Shown one piece after another: positions 8,979 to 18,135 of a DNA stretch of 33,850 nucleotides (the stretch's first letter is position 1; each line of letters opens with the position of its first letter). The notes under the pieces are model-generated. The model searched no databases, was not told the DNA's origin, and saw nothing but the letters and a program-made list of their open reading frames with translations. Source of the stretch: Rhodospirillales bacterium (GTDB taxonomy: Bacteria; Pseudomonadota; Alphaproteobacteria; CACIAM-22H2); assembly GCA_016195145.1 (NCBI GenBank), contig JACQAF010000161.1, positions 1 through 33,850 on the forward strand. Direction: 5' to 3'. Both the position numbers and the translations under genes were made by a program.

Positions 8979-10154
8979 TTAGGCGTTGGCCCGGCCGAGG
9001 ACGACGGCCATCGCGCCGACGACGCGATCCTGATCGGCCTCGGTCATGTCGGGAAATAGGGGCAGGCTGCAGATGCGCGCGCAAATGCGCTCGGCCTCGG
9101 GGAAATCGCCCGGTTTGAAGCCGAACTCCCGCCGGTAATAGGCGAAGAGATGCGCCGCCGTGTAGTGGAGCCCGACGCCGATATCCTGCTCCTTCATCGC
9201 GGCGATGAATTCGTCGCGAGCGAGCCCGGTTGTCTTGTCGTCGATCAGGGCGGTGAACAGATGCCAGGCGTGGCGGTGCGGAAACGTCGCCGGCTGCGGC
9301 AGCTCGATCTGACGCCAGCCGGCGAACAGCTTCTGGTAACGCGCGGCGAGCGCGCCGCGGCGAGCATTGAAGCCGTCGACCTTGGCGAGCTGATGCAGGC
9401 CGAGCGCCGCCTGCAAATCCATCATGTTGTATTTATAGCCGGGCGCGACGACGTCGTACTCCTGGCTGCCGGCCTTGCTGAAGCGGTTGAAGGCCTCGCG
9501 GTCGATGCCGTGGAAACGCATCGTCGACACCGCGCGCGCCACGTCGGCATCGCGGGTGACGACCGCGCCGCCCTCGCCGGTGGTCATGTTCTTGTTGGGA
9601 TGGAAGCTGAACACCTGAATGTCGCCGAAGGCGCCGAGACGCCGGCCCTTGTATTCGGCGCCGATGGCGTGGGCGCAATCCTCGATCACACGCAGATTCT
9701 TCGCCCGCGCCAGGTCGTAAAGCGGGTCGAGATCGACCGGCAGACCGGCAAAATGCACCGGCACGATCGCCCGCGTCCGCGGCGTGATCGCCTTGGCGAC
9801 GCGGCCGACATCGAGGTTGAACGTATCGGGTTCGACATCGGCCAGCACCGGCCGGCCGCCGGCCTGGACGATGGTGTTGAGCGTGGCGACGAAGGTCAGC
9901 GGCGTGGTAATCACCTCGTCGCCCGGTTTGAGGCCGAGCGCGAGAAGGGCGAGATGCAGCCCGGCGGTCGCCGAGGTGACGGCGAGCACGCGCGGCCCGC
10001 CGAAATATTCGGCGAGCGCCGCCTCGAATTTCTGGACGCGCGGGCCGGTGGCGAGCCAACCGGATTTGAGGCAGGCGACGACCTCGGCGATCTCGGCCTC
10101 GTCGATCGAGGGCCGCGCAAACGGCAGGAAGGGCCGGGCTGGTTTGTCGTCCAC
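8979..10154 (-). CDS. arnB: UDP-4-amino-4-deoxy-L-arabinose--oxoglutarate aminotransferase (DegT/DnrJ/EryC1 family)
   Basis: FLPFARPSIDEAEIAEVVACLKSGWLATGPRVQKFEAALAEYFG and FSFHPNKNMTTGEGGAVVT (PLP lysine region). Confidence 0.92.
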   Translation of the reverse strand: MDDKPARPFLPFARPSIDEAEIAEVVACLKSGWLATGPRVQKFEAALAEYFGGPRVLAVTSATAGLHLALLALGLKPGDEVITTPLTFVATLNTIVQAGGRPVLADVEPDTFNLDVGRVAKAITPRTRAIVPVHFAGLPVDLDPLYDLARAKNLRVIEDCAHAIGAEYKGRRLGAFGDIQVFSFHPNKNMTTGEGGAVVTRDADVARAVSTMRFHGIDREAFNRFSKAGSQEYDVVAPGYKYNMMDLQAALGLHQLAKVDGFNARRGALAARYQKLFAGWRQIELPQPATFPHRHAWHLFTALIDDKTTGLARDEFIAAMKEQDIGVGLHYTAAHLFAYYRREFGFKPGDFPEAERICARICSLPLFPDMTEADQDRVVGAMAVVLGRANA

Positions 10155-10162
10155 CGCCCCCC

Positions 10163-10528
10163 CTACCCGCGCGCGATCAGGTAGACGCCGAGGATCACGA
10201 CGAGGATGCCGATGATCCGCATCGCCGTCAGGTTCTCGTTAAACAGATAGAAGGCCGCAACCGCGTTGACGATGTAGCCGATGCTGAGCATCGGATAGGC
10301 GTAGCTCACCTCGACCCGCGACAGGACCAGCAGCCACACCGCGACGCTGACCACATAGAGCACGAGGCCGAACAGGACGAAGAGATTGCCCGCCACCTGG
10401 AGGCCGATCGGGCCGAAATTGGCCAGCGCGAAGTCGAAATGCCCGACCTGGCGCATGCCCTGCTTGAGCGCCAGCTGCGCGCCCGCGTTGAGCAGCACCC
10501 CGAGCAGGATCAGCGGCATATACTTCAT
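10163..10528 (-). CDS. SMR/EamA-type small membrane protein, ArnE/ArnF-like flippase subunit
   Basis: MKYMPLILLGVLLNAGAQLALKQGM..SRVEVSYAYPMLSIGYIVNAVAAFYLFNENLTAMRIIGILVVILGVYLIARG; four predicted TM segments; start overlaps the upstream stop (10525-10528). Confidence 0.85.
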   Translation of the reverse strand: MKYMPLILLGVLLNAGAQLALKQGMRQVGHFDFALANFGPIGLQVAGNLFVLFGLVLYVVSVAVWLLVLSRVEVSYAYPMLSIGYIVNAVAAFYLFNENLTAMRIIGILVVILGVYLIARG

Positions 10529-12225
10529 TTTGGGTCGTCCCGGTTGACGGCCAGCACGAAACGTTCGGTCCGCGCGACCTCGTAAATCCGGTTGGTCGGA
10601 TCGGCCCGGAGTCCGTCGAATCGCCACGGCGGAACGATCATATAAACAGTTTTAGGCCCCCGCCAGCGTTCCCAGAACGTCGCATCCTCGATCATCCAAC
10701 CGCTGGTGTCCTCGATTGTCGTGCCGAACTCAAGCTCGCCGGTCCATTCGACGATGGTCACCGTGCGCCCGATATAGACCGGCAAGTCCTGATGGTAGTT
10801 GCGGTAGGTCACCACCTCGTCGCCGGGCTTGAGGCGCTGGTTGAGAATTTCGGCCAGCGGCTTGATCGAGCGCAGCTGATAGCGGCCGACCAAGGCGTCG
10901 CCGAGAAGATTGACCGACACGGCAGCGACGAACATGACGACGAGCGAGGCTATCAGGCCGCCGCGGCGCACGACGACGATGGCCGCCGCAGCACCCAGCA
11001 CCAGGCTTCCGGCGGTCGCCGGCACGAGCCAGCCGGCGACATGCATCTCGCCAGCATTCTCCGCCCCGATCAGGCGTTCGGGAAAGGCGAGCACGGCGAG
11101 CGCGGCGATGGCGAGCGCGCTCCACAACCCGGCAAAGGCGGTGAACCCGGCTCGCATGCCGCGCGGCACGACGGCGTCGGCGAAGCCGTCGGCGAGGTAA
11201 CGGCCGATGAAAATCGCCAGCGGCGGAAAGACCGGCAGGATATAGGGAATGAGCTTCGAATCCGATGCCGAGAAAAAGGCGAAAATCAGCAGAACCCAGA
11301 GCAGCAGGAACATCTCGTTCTGATGCCGGCGGCGGTCGCGCCAGGCCTCGGCGACCGCCCGCCCTGTCGCCTGCCCGAGGAACACCACCCACGGCAGGAA
11401 GCCGAGCAGGATGATCGGGATGAAGAACCACGGCGGCTGGTAGCGGTTGTGAATCTTGGTCACGAAGCGCAGGAAATGCTCGTGGACGAAATAGAACCAG
11501 TAGAATTCCGGCGTCCGCGAGCCGGCCATGATGTGCCACGGCACGGCGAGGACGAGGAACAGGAGCAGGCCCGTCGGCAGATGCACCTCGCGCAGCAGCC
11601 GCCACTGCCCCGTGACCGCCAGCCAGACAAACACGACCAGCCCCGGCAGCACGATGCCGATCAGCCCCTTGGTCAGCACCGCGCCGGCCGCCATTGCATA
11701 GGCAAGGTACAGCAGGACCGAACGCTCGCGCCCCGGCGGCGCGCGAACGGCAAGGAGAAAGGCGAGCAGCGTCGCCGAAATAAAGAAGCTCACCGGCATG
11801 TCGAGCAGGATCACCCGACTCAGGCCGAAATGGAGAAGCGATGTCGCCAGCACCCCGGCGCCGAGCAGGCCGGCAGCGCGGCTGTAAAGCCGCCGCCCGC
11901 CTATATAGACAAGCAGACAGCTCAAGAGCCCAAATCCCGCCGTGGTGAAGCGCAGCGCCGCCTCGGACGTGCCGAACGCTTCGATCGCCGCCGCCTGGAT
12001 CCAGTAGAACAGCGGCGGTTTCTCGAAATACTTCACCCCGTTAAGGCGCGGCGTCACCCAGTCGCCGGTCGCCACCATCTCGCGCGGGATTTCCGCATAG
12101 CGCGCCTCGCTCGGCACGCCGAGCGGCCGCTGGCCGATAAATGCGCCGAACAAGAGCCCGATGAGGACGGTGAGCGCCAGCAGATCGCGAATCCACGACG
12201 CCCGGGGGCGTGAAGAATCCATCAC
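10525..12225 (-). CDS. arnT: ArnT-like 4-amino-4-deoxy-L-arabinose (glycosyl)transferase, PMT/GT83-type membrane protein
   Basis: PSEARYAEIPREMVATGDWVTPRLNGVKYFEKPPLFYWIQAAAIEAFGTSEAALRF; multiple TM segments; first gene of the arn run. Confidence 0.88.
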   Translation of the reverse strand: MMDSSRPRASWIRDLLALTVLIGLLFGAFIGQRPLGVPSEARYAEIPREMVATGDWVTPRLNGVKYFEKPPLFYWIQAAAIEAFGTSEAALRFTTAGFGLLSCLLVYIGGRRLYSRAAGLLGAGVLATSLLHFGLSRVILLDMPVSFFISATLLAFLLAVRAPPGRERSVLLYLAYAMAAGAVLTKGLIGIVLPGLVVFVWLAVTGQWRLLREVHLPTGLLLFLVLAVPWHIMAGSRTPEFYWFYFVHEHFLRFVTKIHNRYQPPWFFIPIILLGFLPWVVFLGQATGRAVAEAWRDRRRHQNEMFLLLWVLLIFAFFSASDSKLIPYILPVFPPLAIFIGRYLADGFADAVVPRGMRAGFTAFAGLWSALAIAALAVLAFPERLIGAENAGEMHVAGWLVPATAGSLVLGAAAAIVVVRRGGLIASLVVMFVAAVSVNLLGDALVGRYQLRSIKPLAEILNQRLKPGDEVVTYRNYHQDLPVYIGRTVTIVEWTGELEFGTTIEDTSGWMIEDATFWERWRGPKTVYMIVPPWRFDGLRADPTNRIYEVARTERFVLAVNRDDPK

Positions 12226-12363
12226 GCTGGCCGACGGTAAGAAAGCATCGCGTAGAGCAGGTAAGGCAAAAGACCGAATCCGGACAGAAATGTTGCAGCG
12301 CAGCAGCGGGCGGCGCGACTATGGAAAGCTGCCGGCGGAGAATCAAGGGAAATCTGGGCATTT

Positions 12364-13797
12364 TTACGGCAAAAAAAGCGGCCCGGTGCGAGGGAAGGAA
12401 ATCCGCACCGGGCCGAAGGGTCGCATGGGGCGGCCTAGTCGTCGCTGCTCGTCGCCAACCCCATGCGACGGCGCCAATCGAGCCGGCGGAAGATCAGCGG
12501 CGCCAGACTCAGCATCACGATGACCCCGGCAACCACGAACCGCCACCATGATCCAAACGTCGACCACGCTCTGGTTCACCGCGTAAACGCCAAGCAAGCA
12601 GAAGACCAGGATCAGCGGATAGAGATACGGAAAAGGAATCCGCAGCAGCCACAGGAACACGCCGATCAGCGGCAGGTTGAGGATCAGCAGCACGACGTTG
12701 CCGACATACATGCTGGCGATGAAGCCCCAGAACAGGCCCGGCTGCTGTTCGATCAGCAGCGGGCCGGGCGACACGCCGTGGACCATCAGCGCCGCCAGCA
12801 TCACCGCCGGGATCGGGCCGGAGGGCACGCCCAAGGCCAGCATCGGCACGAACGCGCCGCACGCGGCCGAGTTGTTGGCCGTTTCGGGCCCGGCGACGCC
12901 GGCGACCGCGCCCTGGCCGAATTCCTCGGGCCGCTTCGCCACGCGGCGTTCGATCGCGTACGAGGCGAAGGACGACACGATATGCGCCGATCCGGGAATG
13001 ATGCCGATGATGAAACCGAGAACGCTGCCGCGGCCGATCGGGCCGACCGATTCGCGCATTTCGGTGCGGGTCGGCAGCATCTCGGCCAGGGTCGGCTTGC
13101 GCACCGTGGCGGTCGAGGCCCCGCCCATGGTGAGGAGGATTTCCGAAATGCCGAACAGGCCGACCACCACCGGAACGACGCCGAGACCGTCGCCGAGATC
13201 GATGATGCCGTACTGGAAGCGCAGGAACCCGGTCATCGTGTCGATGCCGACCGTGCCCAGCAGCAAGCCGAGCGTCGCCATGGCCAAGGTTTTCGCCATC
13301 GATCCCCCGCTCATATAGGCGAGGACGAGCAGCCCCAGCATCAGCAGCGCCGTGTATTCCGGCGGCCCGAAGCGCAGCGCGAAATCGGCCAGCGGCGGCG
13401 CGATCAGCATCAGCGCGACGAGGCTCAGCGTGCCGCCGACGAACGAGCCGATCGCCGCGATCGCCAGCGCCGCACCGCCGCGGCCCTTTTTCGTCATCGC
13501 ATAGCCGTCGATGCAGGTCATCACCGAGGCGGCCTCGCCCGGCAGGCGCATCAGGATCGACGTGGTTGAGCCGCCATACATCGCGCCGTAATAAATGCCG
13601 GCGAGCAGGACGATGGCGACCGTCGGGTTGAGCCCGAAAGTGATCGGCAACAGCAGGCTGATGCCGGCGAGCGGCCCGAGGCCGGGCATCATGCCGACCA
13701 GCGTGCCGACGACGCAGCCGACGACGGCGTAAAGAAGCACGCCCGGCTGAAGCGCGATCGAAAACCCGAGAAAGAGATTCTGAAAGGTTTCGATCAT
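12364..13797 (-). CDS. tctA: Tripartite tricarboxylate transporter large permease TctA; aberrant 3' end (probable deletion/frameshift)
   Basis: GTLVGMMPGLGPLAGISLLLPITFGLNPTVAIVLLAGIYYGAMYGGSTTSILMRLPGEAASVMTCIDGYAM. After ..GVYAVNQSVVDVWIMV the frame becomes non-membrane sequence; start codon shares one base with the tctB stop (TAATG). Confidence 0.85.
   Translation of the reverse strand: MIETFQNLFLGFSIALQPGVLLYAVVGCVVGTLVGMMPGLGPLAGISLLLPITFGLNPTVAIVLLAGIYYGAMYGGSTTSILMRLPGEAASVMTCIDGYAMTKKGRGGAALAIAAIGSFVGGTLSLVALMLIAPPLADFALRFGPPEYTALLMLGLLVLAYMSGGSMAKTLAMATLGLLLGTVGIDTMTGFLRFQYGIIDLGDGLGVVPVVVGLFGISEILLTMGGASTATVRKPTLAEMLPTRTEMRESVGPIGRGSVLGFIIGIIPGSAHIVSSFASYAIERRVAKRPEEFGQGAVAGVAGPETANNSAACGAFVPMLALGVPSGPIPAVMLAALMVHGVSPGPLLIEQQPGLFWGFIASMYVGNVVLLILNLPLIGVFLWLLRIPFPYLYPLILVFCLLGVYAVNQSVVDVWIMVAVRGCRGHRDAESGAADLPPARLAPSHGVGDEQRRLGRPMRPFGPVRISFPRTGPLFLP
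12371..12415 (-). terminator. Rho-independent terminator downstream of tctA
   Basis: Perfect 12-bp inverted repeat CGGCCCGGTGCG (12379-12390)/CGCACCGGGCCG (12404-12415), followed on the minus strand by T7 (12371-12377). Confidence 0.88.
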
Positions 13798-14282
13798 TAC
13801 AGGCCCCACGGACCGGTCGGCAGCACGACCTTGAGGAGATCGGCAAAGACGAAATAGGTGCCGAAGGAAATGCCGAACGAGGCCAGGGCGACCGCGACCG
13901 GCGACCGCCGCTCCATGACCCCGAGCAGGAAGACAAGGATGGCGAGGATGGTCAGGCGATAGCCGAGCGTTTCCAGGGCGAGCGCTGCGAACGCCGCCGA
14001 GCCGAGGATGCCGGCGGCGTGACCCCCCTCCTGCCAGCGGATGGCGCGCAGCGGCGGCGCGTCGCCGCCGCCGACGATCACCATCGTCGCGCACAGGCCG
14101 AGAAGAAAGGCCAGCGCCATCGGCATTGCGCCGGGGCCCGGATGGCCGAACGTGCCCAGCGGTAGAACGCGCGTTTCCCACGCAATCGCCACGGCGAGCC
14201 CCAGCAGCACCGCCCCGGATATCCGGTCGGTCCGCCAGAATCCCGGCGACGTCGGGCCGGGATCGGGATTTGCGTCGGTCAT
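13797..14282 (-). CDS. tctB: Tripartite tricarboxylate transporter small permease TctB
   Basis: DRISGAVLLGLAVAIAWETRVLPLGTFGHPGPGAMPMALAFLLGLCATMVIV; four TM segments; between tctC and tctA. Confidence 0.88.
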   Translation of the reverse strand: MTDANPDPGPTSPGFWRTDRISGAVLLGLAVAIAWETRVLPLGTFGHPGPGAMPMALAFLLGLCATMVIVGGGDAPPLRAIRWQEGGHAAGILGSAAFAALALETLGYRLTILAILVFLLGVMERRSPVAVALASFGISFGTYFVFADLLKVVLPTGPWGL

Positions 14283-14337
14283 GGCGATTCCTCGTGCGTT
14301 TCGTTGTATGGCGTCGTGCGACGTTGTTGTCCGGCCG

Positions 14338-15306
14338 CTATTCGACCTTGCCGATCCGCTTCACCGCTTCGGCGAGGCGGGCGGCATCCTTGTCGAGGAA
14401 CTTCTGGAACTCGGGCGCATCGAGATAGGCGCGCGGCGTCTGCATATTCTTGAGCGTGCCCAGGAACTCGGCGTCGTTGACGGCCGCGCGGGTGATGTCG
14501 CGCAGCTTGCCGATCAGCGGCGCCGGCGTTTGCGCCGGGGCGAACAGCCCGGCCCAGATGTAGAATTCGACGTCCTTGTAGCCCAGCTCCTGGAAGGTCG
14601 GCACATCCGGCAGGGCCGCGACGCGCGCAGCCCCCCAGTTGGCGAGCGGTCGCAGCTTGCCCGCCTCTATATGCGGCACGACGACGCCGGGACCGGAGGC
14701 GAGCGCCTGCACATGGCCGCCGAGCAGCGAGGTCAGGGCCGGGCCCGCGCCGTTGAACGGCACATGCTTGAGCTTGATATCCGCGGCGCTGGCGAACATT
14801 TCCATCGCCAGGTGCAGCGTGCTGTAAACGCCCGACGACGAATACGAAATCTCGCCCGGGCGTTTTTTCGCATCGGCGACGAAGTCGGCCAAAGTCTTCC
14901 ACGGGCTGTCCGCCGGCACGACCAGGATCGTCGGATCGGCGGTGATCAGCGCGATGGGCGTCAATTGATTCAACTGATAGGCCGGCTGGCGGCCGAACAG
15001 CTTGTCCGCCTCGGGAATCACCGAGATCGACGATAGCGCCATCAGAATCGTGTAACCGTCGGGCCGCGCATTGGCGGCCACGGAAATGCCGACCGCGCCG
15101 GCGGCCCCCGGACGGTTGCTGACGACCACCGGCTGGCGCAGCAGCTTCTCCATCGCCGACGCGGTGGGGCGGGCCGTCTGATCGGCCACGCCGCCGGGCG
15201 GAAACGGCACGACCATGGTGATCGGCCGGGTGGGATATTCCTGCGCGGCGATCGTCGCCGGCAGCAGCAACGCAAGACCGATCATGGCGGAAGCGAGGCG
15301 TTTCAT
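14338..15306 (-). CDS. tctC: Tripartite tricarboxylate transporter substrate-binding protein (Bug/TctC family)
   Basis: Signal peptide then EYPTRPITMVVPFPPGGVADQTARPTASAMEKLLRQPVVVSNRPGAAGAVGISVAANARPDGYT. Confidence 0.93.
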   Translation of the reverse strand: MKRLASAMIGLALLLPATIAAQEYPTRPITMVVPFPPGGVADQTARPTASAMEKLLRQPVVVSNRPGAAGAVGISVAANARPDGYTILMALSSISVIPEADKLFGRQPAYQLNQLTPIALITADPTILVVPADSPWKTLADFVADAKKRPGEISYSSSGVYSTLHLAMEMFASAADIKLKHVPFNGAGPALTSLLGGHVQALASGPGVVVPHIEAGKLRPLANWGAARVAALPDVPTFQELGYKDVEFYIWAGLFAPAQTPAPLIGKLRDITRAAVNDAEFLGTLKNMQTPRAYLDAPEFQKFLDKDAARLAEAVKRIGKVE

Positions 15307-15359
15307 CGGCGGATCCTCCGGTTTCAGGTTTGTCGTTCTTCAGCGCGTCGGGCGTCGCG

Positions 15360-16250
15360 TCAGGCGACGGTGTTTTCGAGCGTGCCGATCGGCTCGATGG
15401 TCAGCGCGACGACATCGCCTTTCTTGAGATACTTGGGCGGCTTGAAGCCGATGCCGACGCCGGCCGGCGTGCCGGTGGCGATCAGGTCTCCCGGCTCCAA
15501 CGTGATGCTCGCCGATATCGTCTCGATCAGCGTCGGGATATCGAAAATCAGGTCGGCAATCCGCGCGTCCTGCCGCACCTCGCCGTTGACGCGGGTGATG
15601 AGCCGCATCTTGCCGACATCGGGAATGTCGTCCGCGGTCACGATCCATGGCCCCATCGGACAGAAGCCATCGATACTTTTGCCGAGGAACCATTGTTTGT
15701 GCCGATGCTGGATCGTGCGTGCGGTCACGTCGTTGACGATCGTGTAGCCGAACACGTGATTGTAGGCCCGCGTTTTGGGGACGCTGCGCCCGCCCTTGCC
15801 GATGACGGCGGTCAGCTCGTTCTCGTAATCGACCGACTGCGTCGGGTCGAGATGGCCCGGGATCGCGTCGCCTGGGCCGATAACCGTGGTCGCCGGCTTG
15901 GTGAACACGATCGGCACATCGGGCACGGCGTTCGCGCCGGCCGAGGCGTCGAAGCCGCTCGAATGAAACTCGCGCGCATGCTCATGATAGTTCTTGCCGA
16001 CGCAGAAGATGTTCTTCGCCGGCCGGGGGATCGGCGCGCAAAGCCTGACCGCGCGCGCCGCGATCCGGCCCTTGCCGCTGGCGATCGCGCGGTGGGCCCT
16101 ATCGAATGCCGGCTTGCCGGCGGCGATGAATGCAATCATGTCGCGCGGCAGGTCGGGGGCTGCGATGGAAAAATCGACCAGCGTCGCCTCGTCCGCCTCG
16201 ATGACGCCAATACGCGCCCCTGCGGCATCGCTGAAAGTCACCAAACGCAT
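15360..16250 (-). CDS. Fumarylacetoacetate hydrolase (FAH) family protein
   Basis: PAKNIFCVGKNYHEHAREF..SVDYENELTAVIGKGGRSVPKTRAYNHVFGYTIVNDVTARTIQ..GDLIATGTPAGVGIGFKPPKYLKKGDVV. Confidence 0.94.
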   Translation of the reverse strand: MRLVTFSDAAGARIGVIEADEATLVDFSIAAPDLPRDMIAFIAAGKPAFDRAHRAIASGKGRIAARAVRLCAPIPRPAKNIFCVGKNYHEHAREFHSSGFDASAGANAVPDVPIVFTKPATTVIGPGDAIPGHLDPTQSVDYENELTAVIGKGGRSVPKTRAYNHVFGYTIVNDVTARTIQHRHKQWFLGKSIDGFCPMGPWIVTADDIPDVGKMRLITRVNGEVRQDARIADLIFDIPTLIETISASITLEPGDLIATGTPAGVGIGFKPPKYLKKGDVVALTIEPIGTLENTVA

Positions 16251-16278
16251 GTTGTCCTCGGGAAAGAATGGCTATCTA

Positions 16279-16298
16279 TACCAATAATCATATTGGTA
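16279..16298. promoter_or_regulatory. Candidate operator 1: TACCAAT-AATCAT-ATTGGTA
   Basis: Perfect 7-bp inverted repeat with 6-nt spacer in the AT-rich divergent intergenic region between the FAH gene and the GntR gene. Confidence 0.65.
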
Positions 16299-16366
16299 CA
16301 GTAAATAGATAAGAAATTCTCAGATTTTACGCTGATTAAATCAATAAAAATCTTGACCAATTTAGA

Positions 16367-16384
16367 ACCAATAAATAAATTGGT
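16367..16384. promoter_or_regulatory. Candidate operator 2: ACCAAT-AAATAA-ATTGGT
   Basis: Same half-sites and same 6-nt spacer as operator 1; an additional half-site ACCAAT lies at 16356-16361. Confidence 0.65.
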
Positions 16385-16414
16385 ATTAAATTTGAGCCGC
16401 CCCGGATTCCCGCC

Positions 16415-17083
16415 ATGTCCCGCCTCGCCCCGACTCTCGATCGTTTGCGCCAACTCATTGACACCGGCATTGGCCGGGGCAGCCGCCTGCCGCCCGAACG
16501 CGAGCTCGCCCAGCGTCTCGAAATCAGCCGCGGCACATTGCGCCGCGCGCTCGAGACGCTTGAGGCCGAAGGCGTCATCTGGCGTCATGTCGGGCAGGGG
16601 ACGTTCGTCGGCCTGCGCCCTGCCGGTCCCGACAATGCCGCGATCACCCGGGTGACCAACCCCGACGAGGTGATGGAGGCCCGGTTGGCAATCGAGCCGC
16701 ATCTCGCCAGGCTCGCCGCCCTGCACGCGACGGCCGAGGACCTTGCGCGCATGGAAAACTGCCTGCGCAAAGGCGATGCGGCGACCAGTATCGCGACCTA
16801 CGAAGCCTGGGATAGCCGGCTGCATCGCGCCATCGCCGAGGCAGCGCGTAACCGCATGCTGCTTGCCCTGTTCGACGCCCTCAACGCCGTCCGCAACGAC
16901 AAGATATGGGGGCGACTCAAGACCGAGACGCTGACCCGGCCGCGCCAGGAAGGCTATTCCACCCATCATCGCCGGCTTGTTGCTGCCATCGGCCATCGCG
17001 ACACGGCGGCGGCGGAGCAGATCATGCGCACCCATCTCGAGGCGGTGCGCCGCGACCTGCTGGCGCCGCGCGCCGCATCGTAG
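16415..17083 (+). CDS. GntR-family transcriptional regulator with FCD domain
   Basis: Winged HTH ..GRGSRLPPERELAQRLEISRGTLRRALETLEAEGVIWRHVGQGTFVG and FCD-like region EARLAIEPHLARLAALHAT..HRRLVAAIGHRDTAAAEQIMRTHLE. Confidence 0.93.
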   Translation: MSRLAPTLDRLRQLIDTGIGRGSRLPPERELAQRLEISRGTLRRALETLEAEGVIWRHVGQGTFVGLRPAGPDNAAITRVTNPDEVMEARLAIEPHLARLAALHATAEDLARMENCLRKGDAATSIATYEAWDSRLHRAIAEAARNRMLLALFDALNAVRNDKIWGRLKTETLTRPRQEGYSTHHRRLVAAIGHRDTAAAEQIMRTHLEAVRRDLLAPRAAS

Positions 17084-17112
17084 CGGCCGGACGTGCATCG
17101 ATGCGCGCCGCC

Positions 17113-18111
17113 TCAAAACATGAACCCCTTGCCCACCGCCGCCGGAACGACGGCGTCGCCAAAGGCCGCCGCCAGCGCGGCGACCGCGCGCCAACCGGTG
17201 CAATGCGCCGGAACGATGCGTTGCAGCCCGAACGCCGCAAGGTCGCGCACCGTATCGACGATGCGCGCTTCGGGCGGCCCGGCGAGATGGAGCCCACCCA
17301 TCACGGCGTAAAGGGGAATGTCCGGGAAAGCCGCGTGCGCCGCAGTCAGCACATTCACCACTCCGGCATGAGAGCAGGCGGTGAAGACCACGAGTCCCTT
17401 GCCGCGCACATGGGCGGCGAGGAACCGTTCGTCCATGATCAGGGGATCGGGCTCCCAGTCCGTGCCGTCGGCCGCGCGTCGGACATGCGGCGGATAGCCG
17501 GTTTCATACGGGGTCAGGCGCGGAATCTCGCCGCTCAGAAAGAAGCGCTCGTCGAGCAGCAGGGTCGGCCCCGTTCCGACGACAACCCGCGCGCCGATAT
17601 CGCTCATCTCCTCGATGCCCGGAATTGGCTTGTGCGGCAGGACCGATCCGTCGCCCTGCCGGGCGCCGCGCTGGCGGAACATGTCGGGATGGACATAGAG
17701 CGGCAGATCCCGCCCCCTGTTATGCTGGCGGATCAGCGACAGCGCGGCCGGCAGCCCTCCGGCGTGATCCCAGTGCCCGTGCGACAGCACCGCAGCGCCG
17801 ATCGCCCCGAAATCGATGCCCAGCCGGAAACCGTTGCGCTGCACCGCATAGCCGGCCGGCCCCGCATCGAACAATACGGTCGATGTCGTCCCTTCCGCCT
17901 CGCCGGCGACGACCAGCGACAGACCGTGATTGGCGCAGCACACGCAATCGCCATCGAGCACGGCCATGCCCGCGGCGCGCAAACCCACCCATTCCGTCTG
18001 CACGAAAGGCGGATTGCTCGACAGGCTGTCGGTTGCGTTGTCGATCAGAACGCGCACCGTCAGCCGGTCGAGCGGACGCAGGGTCACGGGCGCGGTATTG
18101 GTAGATGCCAT
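17113..18111 (-). CDS. MBL-fold metallo-hydrolase (7,8-dihydropterin-6-yl-methyl-4-(beta-D-ribofuranosyl)aminobenzene 5'-phosphate synthase-like)
   Basis: VLSHGHWDHAGGLPAAL metal-binding motif; CVCCANHGLSLVV N-terminal motif; VFTACSHAGVVNVL. Confidence 0.88.
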   Translation of the reverse strand: MASTNTAPVTLRPLDRLTVRVLIDNATDSLSSNPPFVQTEWVGLRAAGMAVLDGDCVCCANHGLSLVVAGEAEGTTSTVLFDAGPAGYAVQRNGFRLGIDFGAIGAAVLSHGHWDHAGGLPAALSLIRQHNRGRDLPLYVHPDMFRQRGARQGDGSVLPHKPIPGIEEMSDIGARVVVGTGPTLLLDERFFLSGEIPRLTPYETGYPPHVRRAADGTDWEPDPLIMDERFLAAHVRGKGLVVFTACSHAGVVNVLTAAHAAFPDIPLYAVMGGLHLAGPPEARIVDTVRDLAAFGLQRIVPAHCTGWRAVAALAAAFGDAVVPAAVGKGFMF

Positions 18112-18135
18112 GGGGACGTCCTCGCCCTTCCGGCG

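Noticed and set aside
10792-12213. 473-aa plus-strand ORF
   Set aside because: Antisense to arnT; composition typical of the complement of membrane-protein codons.
12515-13936. 473-aa minus-strand ORF
   Set aside because: Out-of-frame shadow of tctA/tctB; Arg/Asp-rich with no TM segments.
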